Assembly: GCA_018819515.1 (NCBI GenBank) | Contig: JAHJPX010000002.1 | Span: 1 to 64,000, forward strand | Direction: 5' to 3' | Length of the DNA stretch: 64,000 nucleotides | Source: Gammaproteobacteria bacterium | GTDB lineage: Bacteria > Pseudomonadota > Gammaproteobacteria > Burkholderiales > Rhodocyclaceae | The notes under the pieces: generated by a model | The model's database searches: none | Seen by the model: the letters and a program-made list of their open reading frames with translations, nothing else | What the model was told of the DNA's origin: nothing | Shown here: one piece after another, positions 51,477 through 60,630 of the stretch | How positions within the stretch are numbered: the stretch's first letter is position 1 | How the letters are laid out: every line of letters starts with the position of its first letter | Translations under genes and position numbers: made by a program

Positions 51477-51847
51477 TGGCACGGGGAAACGGGTTTACGC
51501 TGATCGAAGTGCTGGTGGCTCTGGTCATCTTCGCCGTCGGGGTCATGGCGACCTTGCGTGCGATGGGTGTCGTGATCACCGGCAGCAGCGAGCAGCGCCT
51601 CCGTCTGGCCGCGGGCTGGGTAGCAGAGAACCGCTTGGCGGAAATGAGGGCGACCGGGCGATTTCCCCCGCTCGGGACCAACGAAGGCGAAGAGACCATG
51701 GCGGGACAGCACTACGTTTGGCGCGAGGAGACCAAGGCGACACCCAACCCGCTGTTTCGCCGCGTCGACGTCAGCGTATTCCTGACGGAGGGGGATGACC
51801 ACGCGTTGAGCCGCCTTTCAGGATTCGCCGTCAAGCCGTTGCGATGA
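51476..51847 (+). CDS. gspI: Minor pseudopilin GspI
   Basis: A 123-residue pseudopilin. Its leader MARGNG is followed by FTLIEVLVALVIFAVGVMATLRAMG. The GspI signature WVAENRLAEMRATG lies at about 45-58, and VWREETKATPNPLFRRVDVSVF is near the end. It would form the pseudopilus tip with GspJ and GspK. Its start overlaps the gspH stop by one base and its end overlaps gspJ. Confidence 0.94.
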   Translation: MARGNGFTLIEVLVALVIFAVGVMATLRAMGVVITGSSEQRLRLAAGWVAENRLAEMRATGRFPPLGTNEGEETMAGQHYVWREETKATPNPLFRRVDVSVFLTEGDDHALSRLSGFAVKPLR

Positions 51848-52455
51848 CAAGCGCCGAGCTCGGGAAAAGTCAGCCGTGGCGACACGCCGAGCGTGGGATG
51901 ACGCTGATCGAAATGCTGGTCGCGCTGGCGATATTCGCGGTACTGGGCGTGATGGGCTACCGGGCGGCGGCCATCGCGATGGAGAGTCGCGATCGTATTT
52001 CCGCCGAGATGGATCGCTGGCGGGATATTGCCAATTTCGTGCAGGTTCTCGAACTGGACTTGACCCAGTACGTTGATCCGCCTCGACGTATCGTTGCGGG
52101 CAGGCTCCTGCCTGCGCCTTCATTCGTGCTGGCGTCGGCCGATGGCCTCGTCGAGTTCAGTTTTCCGAAGCTCGATGGTGGCGGGGGCAGCGTGCGACGC
52201 CGCGGTTATCGATTCGACGGAAAGCAGATACTGCAACTGCGCTGGCCGGGCGTCGATATGGAATCCGGGCCGGACTTGCATGTCATCCTGGAAAATGTCG
52301 TTGCGCTGCGGTGCACCGTCGTAGGTGCCGACGGTCAGCGGCACGCCGTATGGCCGACCGACAAGTCCGGGCTGGCGGTCACGCCGGCTGCGGTGGATAT
52401 CGAACTTGAGGTTTCCGATGTCGGGACGATACATCGACTCTATGCCGTGCACTAG
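51844..52455 (+). CDS. gspJ: Minor pseudopilin GspJ with a repeat-built leader peptide
   Basis: A 203-residue pseudopilin. The helix begins after the prepilin peptidase site, G|MTLIEMLVALAIFAVLGVMGYRAA, and the globular domain follows (WRDIANFVQVLELDLTQYVDP is the GspJ hallmark). The leader is unusually long, MTSAELGKSQPWRHAERG, and residues 7-15 are encoded by a copy of the 28-bp repeat. Leaders of the neighbours are 6-11 residues. ATG 51844 overlaps gspI by four bases; a shorter start would need an internal codon, and none is present before the cleavage site. Confidence 0.93.
   Translation: MTSAELGKSQPWRHAERGMTLIEMLVALAIFAVLGVMGYRAAAIAMESRDRISAEMDRWRDIANFVQVLELDLTQYVDPPRRIVAGRLLPAPSFVLASADGLVEFSFPKLDGGGGSVRRRGYRFDGKQILQLRWPGVDMESGPDLHVILENVVALRCTVVGADGQRHAVWPTDKSGLAVTPAAVDIELEVSDVGTIHRLYAVH
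51863..51893 (+). repeat. 28-bp dispersed repeat in the gspJ leader
   Basis: A perfect core with GGAAAA flank and loop AC. It supplies half of the GspJ signal leader (KSQPWRHAE), upstream of the cleavage site, so the mature protein is unchanged. Confidence 0.85.
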
Positions 52456-53386
52456 GCGACGGGCTTGCCGACTTCAGCAAGGGGCTGCGTTGCTGCTGGC
52501 CATGCTGACGCTGGCGCTGATGGTTGAAATCGCTTCGTTGGTGGTGGCCGACTACGGGTCGGCGATGGAACTGATGATCGGACGTCAGGATCAGGGGCAG
52601 AGTCGATGGCTTGCCCGGGCGGCGGTCGATTGGGGCCGCAATGTGCTGGCGGAGGACAAGCGGACCAGCCAAACCGATCACCTCGGCGAAATATGGGCCA
52701 CCAAAGTGGCGCCGACCGCCGTCGAGGATGGTGAGGTGGCCGGGGAGATCGTCGATTATTCGGGGCTTTTCAACCTGAACGGGTTGGTGGCGAATGGCAT
52801 CGTTGTTCCCGACCAGGTCGAGTCGTACAAGCGACTCCTGCGGATCATCGGAATTTCCTCGGGAGAAGCGGACGGCCTTGCGGCGGCCTTGGTCGATTGG
52901 CTTGACGATGACGAAAAACGCGAAGCCAACGGCGCCGAATCGACCTGGTATGCCGAACATGGCAAGCGCTACCGGGCCGCCAACGGACCGCTGATGGATA
53001 TAGACGAACTCGGCCTCGTGCGTGGATACAACGAGGACGTGATCGACCGCTTGCGCTCGTTGGTTGCCGCCCTGCCTGAATCGGTGCCTCTCAATGTCAA
53101 TACCGCCAGTCCGGAAGTGTTGAGTGCCGTCGTTGCGGGCTTGAGCATCGACGACGCGCGGGCAATCGCGGCAAGATGTCTTGTCAGTCCCAACGCGAAC
53201 GTTGGCAGCTTCCTTGACCAGCTTCCGAAGATGGCGACCATGCCGCCGGCAAGTCGTTTTTCTGTGTCAAGCCGTTACTTTCTGGTCGGCGGGCGGGCAA
53301 AATACGGTCAGGCGGTTACGCGCATGCAGGTGCTGCTCGACCGAAAGTCCATTTGGCCGGAAATTGTTTGGCAGAAAATATTGTGA
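52442..53386 (+). CDS. gspK: Minor pseudopilin GspK
   Basis: A 314-residue large pseudopilin expected at the pseudopilus tip. Its N-terminus, RRRACRLQQGAALLLAMLTLALMVEIASLVVADY, fits the GspK pattern of a leader ending in G and a hydrophobic helix without Glu5. The SAM-like GspK domain has SGLFNLNGLV, DWLDDDEKREANGAES and DIDELGLVRGYN, then VPLNVNTASPEVLSAV. ATG 52442 overlaps gspJ by 14 bases. Confidence 0.93.
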   Translation: MPCTRRRACRLQQGAALLLAMLTLALMVEIASLVVADYGSAMELMIGRQDQGQSRWLARAAVDWGRNVLAEDKRTSQTDHLGEIWATKVAPTAVEDGEVAGEIVDYSGLFNLNGLVANGIVVPDQVESYKRLLRIIGISSGEADGLAAALVDWLDDDEKREANGAESTWYAEHGKRYRAANGPLMDIDELGLVRGYNEDVIDRLRSLVAALPESVPLNVNTASPEVLSAVVAGLSIDDARAIAARCLVSPNANVGSFLDQLPKMATMPPASRFSVSSRYFLVGGRAKYGQAVTRMQVLLDRKSIWPEIVWQKIL

Positions 53387-54594
53387 GTTCAACACTGCGG
53401 GTATTTGTCGGGGAACACTGGCCGGAGCAGCCCAGCACGCGCTGGGTCCTGCTCGACGCTGCCGGGGAGTTGCTTCAGCAGGGGGAATCGGACGCGCTGC
53501 GCTGGCCGCGTGCCGATTTCTGCGAAGCGGTGATTTCCGCTCCCGGGATGTCGTGCCTGCGGGCTGCCATTCCCCATCGCGTGTCCGGCCGTGACTTGCT
53601 GCAGGTGGTCGCTGGCGTTCTGGAAGATCAATTGCTGGATGACCCCGATAATTGCCACCTGACCGTTAGTGGCCGAAGACGGGATTCCGTCGATGTCCTG
53701 GTGATTGCGCGCGCGCGTCTTCGCAATGTGCTGACACAATTTTCGGCCTTGAACCGGCCCCTGTCCGCGGCTTTCAGCCAACTGCAAACCCTGCCCACCA
53801 GCGAGTCTGATTGGGCTTTTGCCGTGGCAAAGGATGCCGTGATCGTCAGTCAGCCAGACGAGGTGCCCCTGGTTCTCGACGAGTCGATGGATGGCGCCGC
53901 GCCGACACTGCTCGGCACGCTTGTCGGCAATGTCGACGCCAGTGGCAACGGTACTCGGTTCACTGTTCGGCCCGAGGTTGGAAGCAAGGTCGATTTGGCC
54001 GCCTGGAAGTCAGAATTGCACTCGGAAAACGTTCGCGTTGGGCAGGAGTATCACTGGTACGCATTGGTCGATGGCGCGGCGGATATTCTTCACGGCGAAT
54101 TCGCTTCCCGACAGCGGCGAAACAGTACATGGATGTTGATCAAGCCGGCGGCGGTTGTCGCTGTCGTTGCAATCGCGGCCTATCTGGCCGTTGGTTTCGT
54201 CCGGCTTGGCTTGTCGAGCTATGGAGTCCATCAGACCGAAGGGCGTATTGCGGAGCTGTTTGGCGCTGCGTTCCCCGGTGTACCAGCCGTTGCGCCTCTG
54301 GCGCAGACGCGCCGTCATCTGGACCAGTTGCGCGCTGCACATGGGCTCGCCCGGAGCGACGACGCGCTTGTGCTCCTGGCGGCCGTCGCCGAGGTGTTGG
54401 GTGCGGATAGCACCAATTCCGTGAAGGAACTGAACTACGCCAACCAACAATTGACGGTCGTCTTCGAGCCTGACAAGGCGGCCCGCATCGATGACGTGAA
54501 ACGACAGCTGACGGATCGCGGTCTTCAGGTGACGCGCCAGGAGACTGCGCAAGACATGCCGTCGCTGCGCGTTGGGCGGGACATGACTAAATGA
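53383..54594 (+). CDS. gspL: Type II secretion protein GspL
   Basis: A 403-residue assembly-platform protein. The cytoplasmic actin-like half (about 1-240) contains the GspE-binding region. One helix lies at about 255-278 (PAAVVAVVAIAAYLAVGFVRL), and a periplasmic ferredoxin-like domain at about 310-403 (NSVKELNYANQQLTVVFEPDKAARIDDVKRQLTDRG). GTG 53383 overlaps the gspK stop by four bases and gives SSTLRVFVGEHW. The stop overlaps gspM. Confidence 0.88.
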   Translation: MSSTLRVFVGEHWPEQPSTRWVLLDAAGELLQQGESDALRWPRADFCEAVISAPGMSCLRAAIPHRVSGRDLLQVVAGVLEDQLLDDPDNCHLTVSGRRRDSVDVLVIARARLRNVLTQFSALNRPLSAAFSQLQTLPTSESDWAFAVAKDAVIVSQPDEVPLVLDESMDGAAPTLLGTLVGNVDASGNGTRFTVRPEVGSKVDLAAWKSELHSENVRVGQEYHWYALVDGAADILHGEFASRQRRNSTWMLIKPAAVVAVVAIAAYLAVGFVRLGLSSYGVHQTEGRIAELFGAAFPGVPAVAPLAQTRRHLDQLRAAHGLARSDDALVLLAAVAEVLGADSTNSVKELNYANQQLTVVFEPDKAARIDDVKRQLTDRGLQVTRQETAQDMPSLRVGRDMTK

Positions 54595-55076
54595 ACTCGG
54601 TCAAGAAGCTTGTATATGACTTTCGGCGACTATTCGAGTCACCGCGATATCCGTATCTGCCGACGCTTCTTGGCGCAGCGGTGCTTGCTTGCGTTATTGC
54701 GCTGGTGTATTGGTTGCCGGCCGCGCAGCTGCGGCAAAGTCAGCGGGAACTTGAAGCTGCGGGCAACTTGAAGGCCATCCAGAAAGACTTGGCGGAAATT
54801 GAGCGGCTTGGGTCGCGAACGTTACCACCGCAAATCACGGGCGAGACTTTACGAGGAACGCTGGCCGCCTCGCTGGCAAGTCACGGTACCTCGATGTCTG
54901 TAGATATGGTTGACGCGGATCATGTTCGGCTACATGGCACTGGCCCCTTCGATGTGGTGACGGGATGGCTGGGCGGTGCGCAGCAGAGCCACCGGTTTGG
55001 CATCAAATCGATGGTGGTAAAGCGTCAGGGTGATTCCGCCGCTTTTGACATGACGCTATCGTCAGGTCGGGAATGA
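54591..55076 (+). CDS. gspM: Type II secretion protein GspM
   Basis: A 161-residue bitopic protein. A short cytoplasmic N-terminus precedes one helix (LPTLLGAAVLACVIALVYWLP, about 22-42). An amphipathic segment follows (QLRQSQRELEAAGNLKAIQKDLAEIERL) and then a small periplasmic domain. Sequence similarity to GspM is weak, as is usual for the family; the call rests on topology and on its place between gspL and gspN, which it overlaps on both sides by four bases. Confidence 0.78.
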   Translation: MNSVKKLVYDFRRLFESPRYPYLPTLLGAAVLACVIALVYWLPAAQLRQSQRELEAAGNLKAIQKDLAEIERLGSRTLPPQITGETLRGTLAASLASHGTSMSVDMVDADHVRLHGTGPFDVVTGWLGGAQQSHRFGIKSMVVKRQGDSAAFDMTLSSGRE

Positions 55077-55816
55077 GAAGTCTAGTATTGGTATTGGCGA
55101 CATCGATATTGGTGGTCGCGATGGCACCAGCGACGCTGATCGACCAGATTGTTTCGAACATCAGCCAGGGTGCGGTACGGATAAGCGAGACGGAAGGCTC
55201 TGTCTGGAGTGGCCGTGGCTTGTTGAACGTGATCGACCTGGCTTCCCAGGGACGGCGGCCCTGGCGCAGGATTCGGTGGTCGTTTGATCCAATCGGGCTA
55301 TTTCGGGGCCAACTTGCGTGGCAGATAATCTCACGCGATGTTGAAGCGTCAAGGCTGGCAGTCGGAATATCGGGATGGCAAGTCGCTGATTTTGCTATTT
55401 CCGGTCCGGCGCGGAACCTGTTACAGCGTATGCCGGGCCCTTTGGGGAAACTGGGCTGGGATGGCGACATCGACATGAAGGTGGGAAATCTGGATTGCTC
55501 TTGGCGCGGCGAATGCGGGGGGCGGATGGAGGCGCAATGGATTGGTGCCGGTTCCGATTTTCTTCCCGGGAAGGTGTTCGGCAATTACCGAGTCGAGATG
55601 AACGGCGTGGCCGGCGAATTTGCGTTGAGTTGGAGTAGTACTGACGATAGCAATGTCCGAACATCGGGGACTGGCAAGATCGTGAAATCTGGAGCAGTTA
55701 GCCTGAATGGAACCATCACGGGCAATCCTGAGCTATTAAGCCGATTGCCAGCGATCGCGGGACCATGGGCGAAGCCAACTGCATCTCGGGACACATGGAG
55801 GATAGCGTTTCCATGA
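55073..55816 (+). CDS. gspN: Type II secretion protein GspN
   Basis: A 247-residue envelope protein with an N-terminal hydrophobic anchor (LVLVLATSILVVAMAPATLI). GspN features are SNISQGAVRISETEGSVWSGRGLLNV and RRIRWSFDPIGLFRGQLAWQI, followed by beta-rich sequence to the end. GspN is optional in type II systems and of unclear role. It is the last gene of the overlapping gspC-N set. Confidence 0.82.
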   Translation: MRSLVLVLATSILVVAMAPATLIDQIVSNISQGAVRISETEGSVWSGRGLLNVIDLASQGRRPWRRIRWSFDPIGLFRGQLAWQIISRDVEASRLAVGISGWQVADFAISGPARNLLQRMPGPLGKLGWDGDIDMKVGNLDCSWRGECGGRMEAQWIGAGSDFLPGKVFGNYRVEMNGVAGEFALSWSSTDDSNVRTSGTGKIVKSGAVSLNGTITGNPELLSRLPAIAGPWAKPTASRDTWRIAFP

Positions 55817-55872
55817 ACCACGAATTTTTTTGAATACGAGTTATTATCTATTTTTGTCGTCGGAATACTGAG

Positions 55873-55894
55873 GATGCCTTCCGTGGGAGGCATC
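55873..55894. terminator. Hairpin between gspN and the exopolysaccharide genes
   Basis: GATGCCTTC-CGTG-GGAGGCATC forms a stem of nine pairs (one G-T) in the gap after gspN, 40 bases before the next start. No T-run follows, so it may be a weak terminator or an mRNA leader structure. The AT-rich stretch 55828-55858 before it could hold a promoter. Confidence 0.45.
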
Positions 55895-55933
55895 TACTTA
55901 AGAGCAACAGATATCTTTCAGGAGGATGAGAGA

Positions 55934-56545
55934 ATGTTCAGGTCAATGACATTGTCAATCGTTGGCGTTCTTGTCGCAGTCTCGGGTTTTGTGACGGGGT
56001 GCTCGTCGTATCCTCCGGCACCTGCCACTGCGGCATCGTCAAGCTACAAGTACCTCATCGGTCCGGGAGATACACTCAATATCGTGGTTTGGAGAAACCC
56101 GGAATTGTCGACGACCGTCCCCGTGCGTCCCGACGGCAAGATTGCCGCCCCATTGATTGAAGACATGCCAGCCATGGGCAAGGATGCTTCGACTTTGGCC
56201 CGGGATATCGAAAAGGCGCTTACCAAGTACATTCGCGATCCTGTGGTTACGGTCGTGGTGACGAATTTCGTTGGACCATATAGCGAGCAGATCCGGGTTG
56301 TAGGAGAGGCTGCACGGCCGCAGGTATTGCCGTACAAGCAAAAGATGACCCTCCTCGACGTCATGATCGCCGTGGGTGGCATGACGGATTTTGCCGATGG
56401 TAATAGCGCTTCGATACTTCGTACAGCGGAAGGCAACAAACAGTACAGTGTTCGTATAGCCGATCTGGTGAAGCGTGGCGACGTTTCCGCCAATGTGGAG
56501 ATGCAACCAGGCGACGTACTGATTATTCCTCAGGGCTGGTTCTGA
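55934..56545 (+). CDS. Polysaccharide export lipoprotein (XrtA/PEP-CTERM type, Wza-like)
   Basis: A 203-residue outer-membrane export protein. The signal peptide ends in lipobox VTGC (Cys near 23). The polysaccharide-export domain starts YLIGPGDTLNIVVWRNPELSTTVPVRPDGKIAAPLIEDMPAMG. A SLBB segment (EQIRVVGEAARPQVLPYKQKMTLLDVMIAVGGMTDFA) closes with VEMQPGDVLIIPQGWF. This short form is the one found with exosortase-A loci. ATG 55934 has AGGAGG upstream. It begins a run of exopolysaccharide genes. Confidence 0.9.
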   Translation: MFRSMTLSIVGVLVAVSGFVTGCSSYPPAPATAASSSYKYLIGPGDTLNIVVWRNPELSTTVPVRPDGKIAAPLIEDMPAMGKDASTLARDIEKALTKYIRDPVVTVVVTNFVGPYSEQIRVVGEAARPQVLPYKQKMTLLDVMIAVGGMTDFADGNSASILRTAEGNKQYSVRIADLVKRGDVSANVEMQPGDVLIIPQGWF

Positions 56546-56611
56546 GCGGTATTCGGATGACGGCTGAGTGTCTGAACGATGCGCGCCGTGTTTAGCTAAT
56601 GGACGTGGTAG

Positions 56612-58192
56612 ATGAACGATAAATTTCTATTGGACGTGCTGCTGCATCTACGGGCGATGTGGAAATATCGCTGGCGCGGTCTGTTTGCGTTCTTTTGTGT
56701 AGCCTTTGTTTCTGCCGCGATAATTTTGTTGATTCCAAAGCAGTACGAGGCATCGGCTCGCATATATGCCAATACGGATTCGATCCTGAAGCCGTTGATG
56801 GAAGGCATGACGGTCCAACCGAATATCGATCAGCGAGTGGTGATGTTGAGTCGGGTCGTGATCAGCCGTCCGAACGTTGAGCACTTGATTCATGCGACCG
56901 GACTTGACGAAAATGTCAAGACTCCGGACCAGCGTGAGGGTCTGGTGGACGGTGTCATGAAGAAGCTCGCGTTGGAAAGATCGGCTGAACGTGGTGCGAC
57001 CAATATTTTCATCGTCCGCTTTCGGGATGCAAAGCCCGAGCGTGCCAAGCATGTCGTAGAGCTTCTGGTGTCGATGTTTATCGACACCAGTAAGGGTGGA
57101 GGTGCGAGCGATACAGCGGCGGCAAAGACCTTTCTGGACGAGCAAGCTGCGTTGTATGAAAAGAAGTTGCGAGATGCGGAGGATCGCCTGAAAGAGTTCA
57201 AATTGCGCAATCTTGAAGGTACGGCGTCAGTTTCCGCGACGGGGAGAGACTACTTTTCCCAGATGGCAGCAGTAGGCGAACAACTCAGTCAGGCGCGGCT
57301 TGAGCTTCGTGAGGCGGAAAACTCGCGGGATGCATTTCGCCGCGGATTGGAAGGAGAGGATTTGGCGCTAGGCTCCGGAAGAAATGTCGCTTCAGGTGGG
57401 ACTAGCGTGATCGACATTGATGGCCGCCTCGATGCTCAGAAACGCAATCTGGACAGCCTTCTTCAGCGATATACCGAAAGTCATCCGGACGTCATCGGGG
57501 CCAGGCGGATCATTCAGGAACTTGAAGATCAGCGTCGACAACTGGTTGCGCGCTATCGGAAAGCGGGCGTCCCCTTGATCCAAACCGCCTCCCAGGGGCC
57601 GCGCGCATCCGAACAGCTCAAGGTGTCACTTGCAGAGGCCGAGGCGAGTGTGGCTTCGCTTCGCGCCCGGGTTGCCGAGTATTCGGCTCGCCATCAGCAG
57701 TTGAAGGAGATGGCGCGCCGCATGCCCGAGTACGAAGCCGAGTTGGCCCAACTCAATCGCGACTATGAGGTCAACAAGAAGAACTACGAGAGCCTGGTTT
57801 CGCGGCGGGAATCAGCCAATATTTCCGGAGACATGCAGGCCGTATCGGGTGTTGCCGACTTCCGTCTGGTAGATCCTCCTCGTGTATCTCACGACGCGGT
57901 GTACCCCAAACGAACGGCGCTGCTGATTTTCTCATTGCTTGCGGCAATTGCTGTTGGTGCTGGAGTCATGTTTGCCTCGAAGGAAATGCGCCCCTGCATC
58001 TACGACCGCCAGCAACTTCGTGCGATTACCGGGTTGCCGGTTTTGGGAGTGGTGTCGCTCGTTGTCAGCGATGAAATGGCGGCGGAAGGAAAGCGTGAAA
58101 TGCGACGCCTCGCCAGGATCGCAGGTGGCCTGCTGGCCGCATACTCATTATTTGTTGGTGCCTTGGTAATGCTGACCAGGGCGACTGCCTGA
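56612..58192 (+). CDS. Polysaccharide chain-length determinant (XrtA system)
   Basis: A 526-residue Wzz-type co-polymerase with an N-terminal helix (about 22-42, GLFAFFCVAFVSAAIILLIP) and a C-terminal helix (about 430-450); a further hydrophobic end lies at about 500-522. The periplasmic part is mostly coiled coil (about 170-400: LYEKKLRDAEDRLKEFKLRN ... YEAELAQLNRDYEVNKKNYESLVSRRESA, the Wzz hallmark). The long periplasmic part fits the exosortase-A-associated version. It regulates polymer length together with the kinase encoded next. Confidence 0.92.
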   Translation: MNDKFLLDVLLHLRAMWKYRWRGLFAFFCVAFVSAAIILLIPKQYEASARIYANTDSILKPLMEGMTVQPNIDQRVVMLSRVVISRPNVEHLIHATGLDENVKTPDQREGLVDGVMKKLALERSAERGATNIFIVRFRDAKPERAKHVVELLVSMFIDTSKGGGASDTAAAKTFLDEQAALYEKKLRDAEDRLKEFKLRNLEGTASVSATGRDYFSQMAAVGEQLSQARLELREAENSRDAFRRGLEGEDLALGSGRNVASGGTSVIDIDGRLDAQKRNLDSLLQRYTESHPDVIGARRIIQELEDQRRQLVARYRKAGVPLIQTASQGPRASEQLKVSLAEAEASVASLRARVAEYSARHQQLKEMARRMPEYEAELAQLNRDYEVNKKNYESLVSRRESANISGDMQAVSGVADFRLVDPPRVSHDAVYPKRTALLIFSLLAAIAVGAGVMFASKEMRPCIYDRQQLRAITGLPVLGVVSLVVSDEMAAEGKREMRRLARIAGGLLAAYSLFVGALVMLTRATA

Positions 58193-58205
58193 GGGTGCAA
58201 GAGGA

Positions 58206-59087
58206 ATGAGCCTAATCGAAAAGGCGGTTGAGCGTCTGGATGGGTTGCGACGGGATCCGGCAAAGAATGGTAGCGTTGCGCCGCAGTGGGAACCGTCCGT
58301 CAACGCCGTTGGAGGCGGGGGCGAGATGCGGTCGGAAGGTGATCGCAAGGGGGTGCCTAGTGGCCAATACGTTGAACTTGATCTCGGCAGATTGCAGGCT
58401 GCAGGGTTTATTGTCCCGGGCGTTTCGGCGTCGCTGATTGCCGAGGAATTTCGGGTTCTCAAGCGCCCGCTGTTGGCAAACGTCAGCGGGTCGGCTGCAC
58501 CAATTCGCAATGCAAACCTGATAATGGTTACGAGTTCTCTGCCCGGCGAGGGCAAGAGCTTTAGCGCGATCAACCTGGCAATCAGCATCGCGATGGAGTT
58601 GGATCGGACCGTTCTGCTCGTTGATGCGGATGTTGCCAGACCATCGTTACCGAGGGAATTGGGACTTCCGGAACAGAAGGGACTTCTGGATGTTTTGCAG
58701 GACGAAACACTCAAACTGAGTGATGTCCTGTTGCGGACCAACATCGACAAATTGACGATACTTACTGCGGGAACGCACGATCCGCACGCCACCGAGTTGT
58801 TGGCAAGCGAGACTATGGGTCGCTTGCTTGACGAAATCGCACGGCGCTATTCCGATCGGATCGTGATTTTTGATTCACCGCCGCTGTTGGTTACAACTGA
58901 ATCGCGAGCATTGGCGGCTCGTATGGGGCAGATTGTGTTTGTCGTACGAGCGGAGGAAACTTCGCAACAGGCCGTAAAGGATGCTCTCGGCACGATCGAA
59001 TCCTGTCCCGTCAAGCTACTGGTGCTGAATCAGGCGCGCAATGTCGAGAACGTGGCCTACGGATACGAGTATGGCTATGGATATTAG
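58206..59087 (+). CDS. Tyrosine autokinase of the exopolysaccharide system
   Basis: A 293-residue BY-kinase of the soluble type. Walker A is SSLPGEGKSFSAINLA (about 115-130), Walker A' is VLLVDADVARPSLP (about 137-150), and Walker B is DRIVIFDSPPLLV. The C-terminus is a tyrosine cluster, VAYGYEYGYGY, the autophosphorylation tail. The N-terminus, MSLIEKAVERLDGLR, is typical of the XrtA-associated kinase. It controls polymer export with the chain-length protein encoded 13 bases upstream. The end overlaps possible starts of the next gene. Confidence 0.93.
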   Translation: MSLIEKAVERLDGLRRDPAKNGSVAPQWEPSVNAVGGGGEMRSEGDRKGVPSGQYVELDLGRLQAAGFIVPGVSASLIAEEFRVLKRPLLANVSGSAAPIRNANLIMVTSSLPGEGKSFSAINLAISIAMELDRTVLLVDADVARPSLPRELGLPEQKGLLDVLQDETLKLSDVLLRTNIDKLTILTAGTHDPHATELLASETMGRLLDEIARRYSDRIVIFDSPPLLVTTESRALAARMGQIVFVVRAEETSQQAVKDALGTIESCPVKLLVLNQARNVENVAYGYEYGYGY

Positions 59088-59094
59088 GTCGCCG

Positions 59095-60612
59095 ATGCCG
59101 TCACGAAGAGCATTTTTGGCTCTTGTGGGCATCGTCACCCTGATTGGTGCCGGATTTTCCCATGCTGGTTCTTGGACGATCGAGCCGTCCGTTGAGGCGA
59201 CGGAGACCTATAGCAGCAATATGGGGCTTGTCGGTTCTAATGCCTCTGTTTCGCCAGTGAGCGGCTGGATTTCCGAGCTTACGCCAAGGTTTCGGGTCGA
59301 CGGTGCAGGTTCGCGATTGAATGCGTTTCTGGATTACCGCCGTGAGTTCCTCCATTTTCAAGACGACTACCAGAGGAACCATCAATGGAACCTGCTGCAG
59401 TCCCATGCGACCGTAGAGGCGGTAGACAATTGGCTGTTTGTCGACGCCAGCGCCAATATCGACCAGCAGCCTCATTCCGTATTTGATACCCAATCTATGG
59501 GAGGCGCCAACAATACTAGAAATCAGTCCGAGACTAGGACGACCCAGATTGCGCCATATATTAGAGGCCGATTTGCTAGTATTGCCGATTATCTGCTGCG
59601 ACTAAATACCATAGACGCCAGATTCGACGATCCGGCTTTTACGAATACTCATGTCGATCAACTCGTGGGTTCGGTCAAGAACTATGCGACGACAGGAGCC
59701 ATCGGTTGGTTCGGTGATTTTACTGGAACCAAAGTAAGGAATGCCGTTATTGGCAAAAAGGAAGATATGCGTTTTCGAGCGGGACTGGTTGTTCCGTTCG
59801 GTGCTCACGCTCATGTTTCAGCGTTTGGGGGGCGGGAGAGTACCGACTACGCAAGCTCCAGCCGTGAAACGACGACTACCCCAGGTATCGGTCTGGAGTG
59901 GTCGCCCAGCAAGCGTACTCAGTTTGTGGCATTGCGCGAAAGACGTTTCTTCGGCTATGGCCACGATTTGCTTCTCGCCCATCACACTGCGCGCATGGCT
60001 TGGCGTTATTCAGATAGCAAAGATGCGGAGATTCTTCCTACACTGTTGGCCGGCTACGATCCTGGATCCACTCAACAGTTGATGTCCGATCTGCTTGAAG
60101 CAAGCATACCTGATCCGAATGAACGCAGTCGGGTCGTACGTGCGCGGATGGAGCAATCAGCTACCGCGGGAATTCCTCGACTTGGTGGTGTGCAAACAAC
60201 CCGTTTGTATCTCAATCGAGCTCGGGAGCTATCTGTCGCCAGGGTTGAGCAGCGTAACACCCTTAGTATTGCACTTAGTCAGCGCGATCAGGAGTTGCTG
60301 CCGTTTTCGCCAGACGCCATTGACGACTTTGCCGATAGTTCAGAACTGCGTGAGCGTACTCTCGCTCTTGTATGGTTGCATCGTCTGACGCGGCAAGTGA
60401 ATCTCCATGTTTCCGCGGTGCATTTGAACATCTCAGGCACGAGTGAGAGCGGTTTAATGTTGAAGCAAAATTCCTTAACGGCAGCTTTGACGTTCCGGCT
60501 TTCTCGGAAGGCTGTTGCTTCGTTGGGTGTGCGTCGGAGCAATGTAAATAGTACGGTCACTGGACATGCTCGAGAGAACGCGTTGGCGGTTTCTCTATCC
60601 CAGGGTTTCTAA
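59095..60612 (+). CDS. Outer-membrane beta-barrel protein of the XrtA exopolysaccharide system
   Basis: A protein of about 505 residues with a signal peptide (RRAFLALVGIVTLIGAGFSHAG) and then beta-rich sequence with alternating polar and hydrophobic residues, ending in SLSQGF with a terminal Phe, the usual end of outer-membrane barrels. It matches the PEP-CTERM-associated outer-membrane family: WTIEPSVEATETYSSNMGL at the start, and RLSRKAVASLGVRRSNVNSTVTGHARENALAVSLSQGF at the end. ATG 59095 is chosen for its signal peptide and nearby AGG; ATG 59077 is an alternative. It may form the outer channel or modify the polymer. Confidence 0.85.
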   Translation: MPSRRAFLALVGIVTLIGAGFSHAGSWTIEPSVEATETYSSNMGLVGSNASVSPVSGWISELTPRFRVDGAGSRLNAFLDYRREFLHFQDDYQRNHQWNLLQSHATVEAVDNWLFVDASANIDQQPHSVFDTQSMGGANNTRNQSETRTTQIAPYIRGRFASIADYLLRLNTIDARFDDPAFTNTHVDQLVGSVKNYATTGAIGWFGDFTGTKVRNAVIGKKEDMRFRAGLVVPFGAHAHVSAFGGRESTDYASSSRETTTTPGIGLEWSPSKRTQFVALRERRFFGYGHDLLLAHHTARMAWRYSDSKDAEILPTLLAGYDPGSTQQLMSDLLEASIPDPNERSRVVRARMEQSATAGIPRLGGVQTTRLYLNRARELSVARVEQRNTLSIALSQRDQELLPFSPDAIDDFADSSELRERTLALVWLHRLTRQVNLHVSAVHLNISGTSESGLMLKQNSLTAALTFRLSRKAVASLGVRRSNVNSTVTGHARENALAVSLSQGF

Positions 60613-60630
60613 TCGCGTTCCGGACGAGAT

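Noticed and set aside
53828..53848. Another partial match to the repeat (GTCAGTCAGCCAGACGAG) in gspL
   Set aside because: Too short a match and no stem; judged to be chance.
54730..54750. A partial match to the 28-bp repeat (CAAAGTCAGCGGGAACTTG) in gspM
   Set aside because: Only nine bases match, there is no GGCG-nnA-CGCC hairpin, and the sequence encodes an ordinary amphipathic helix.
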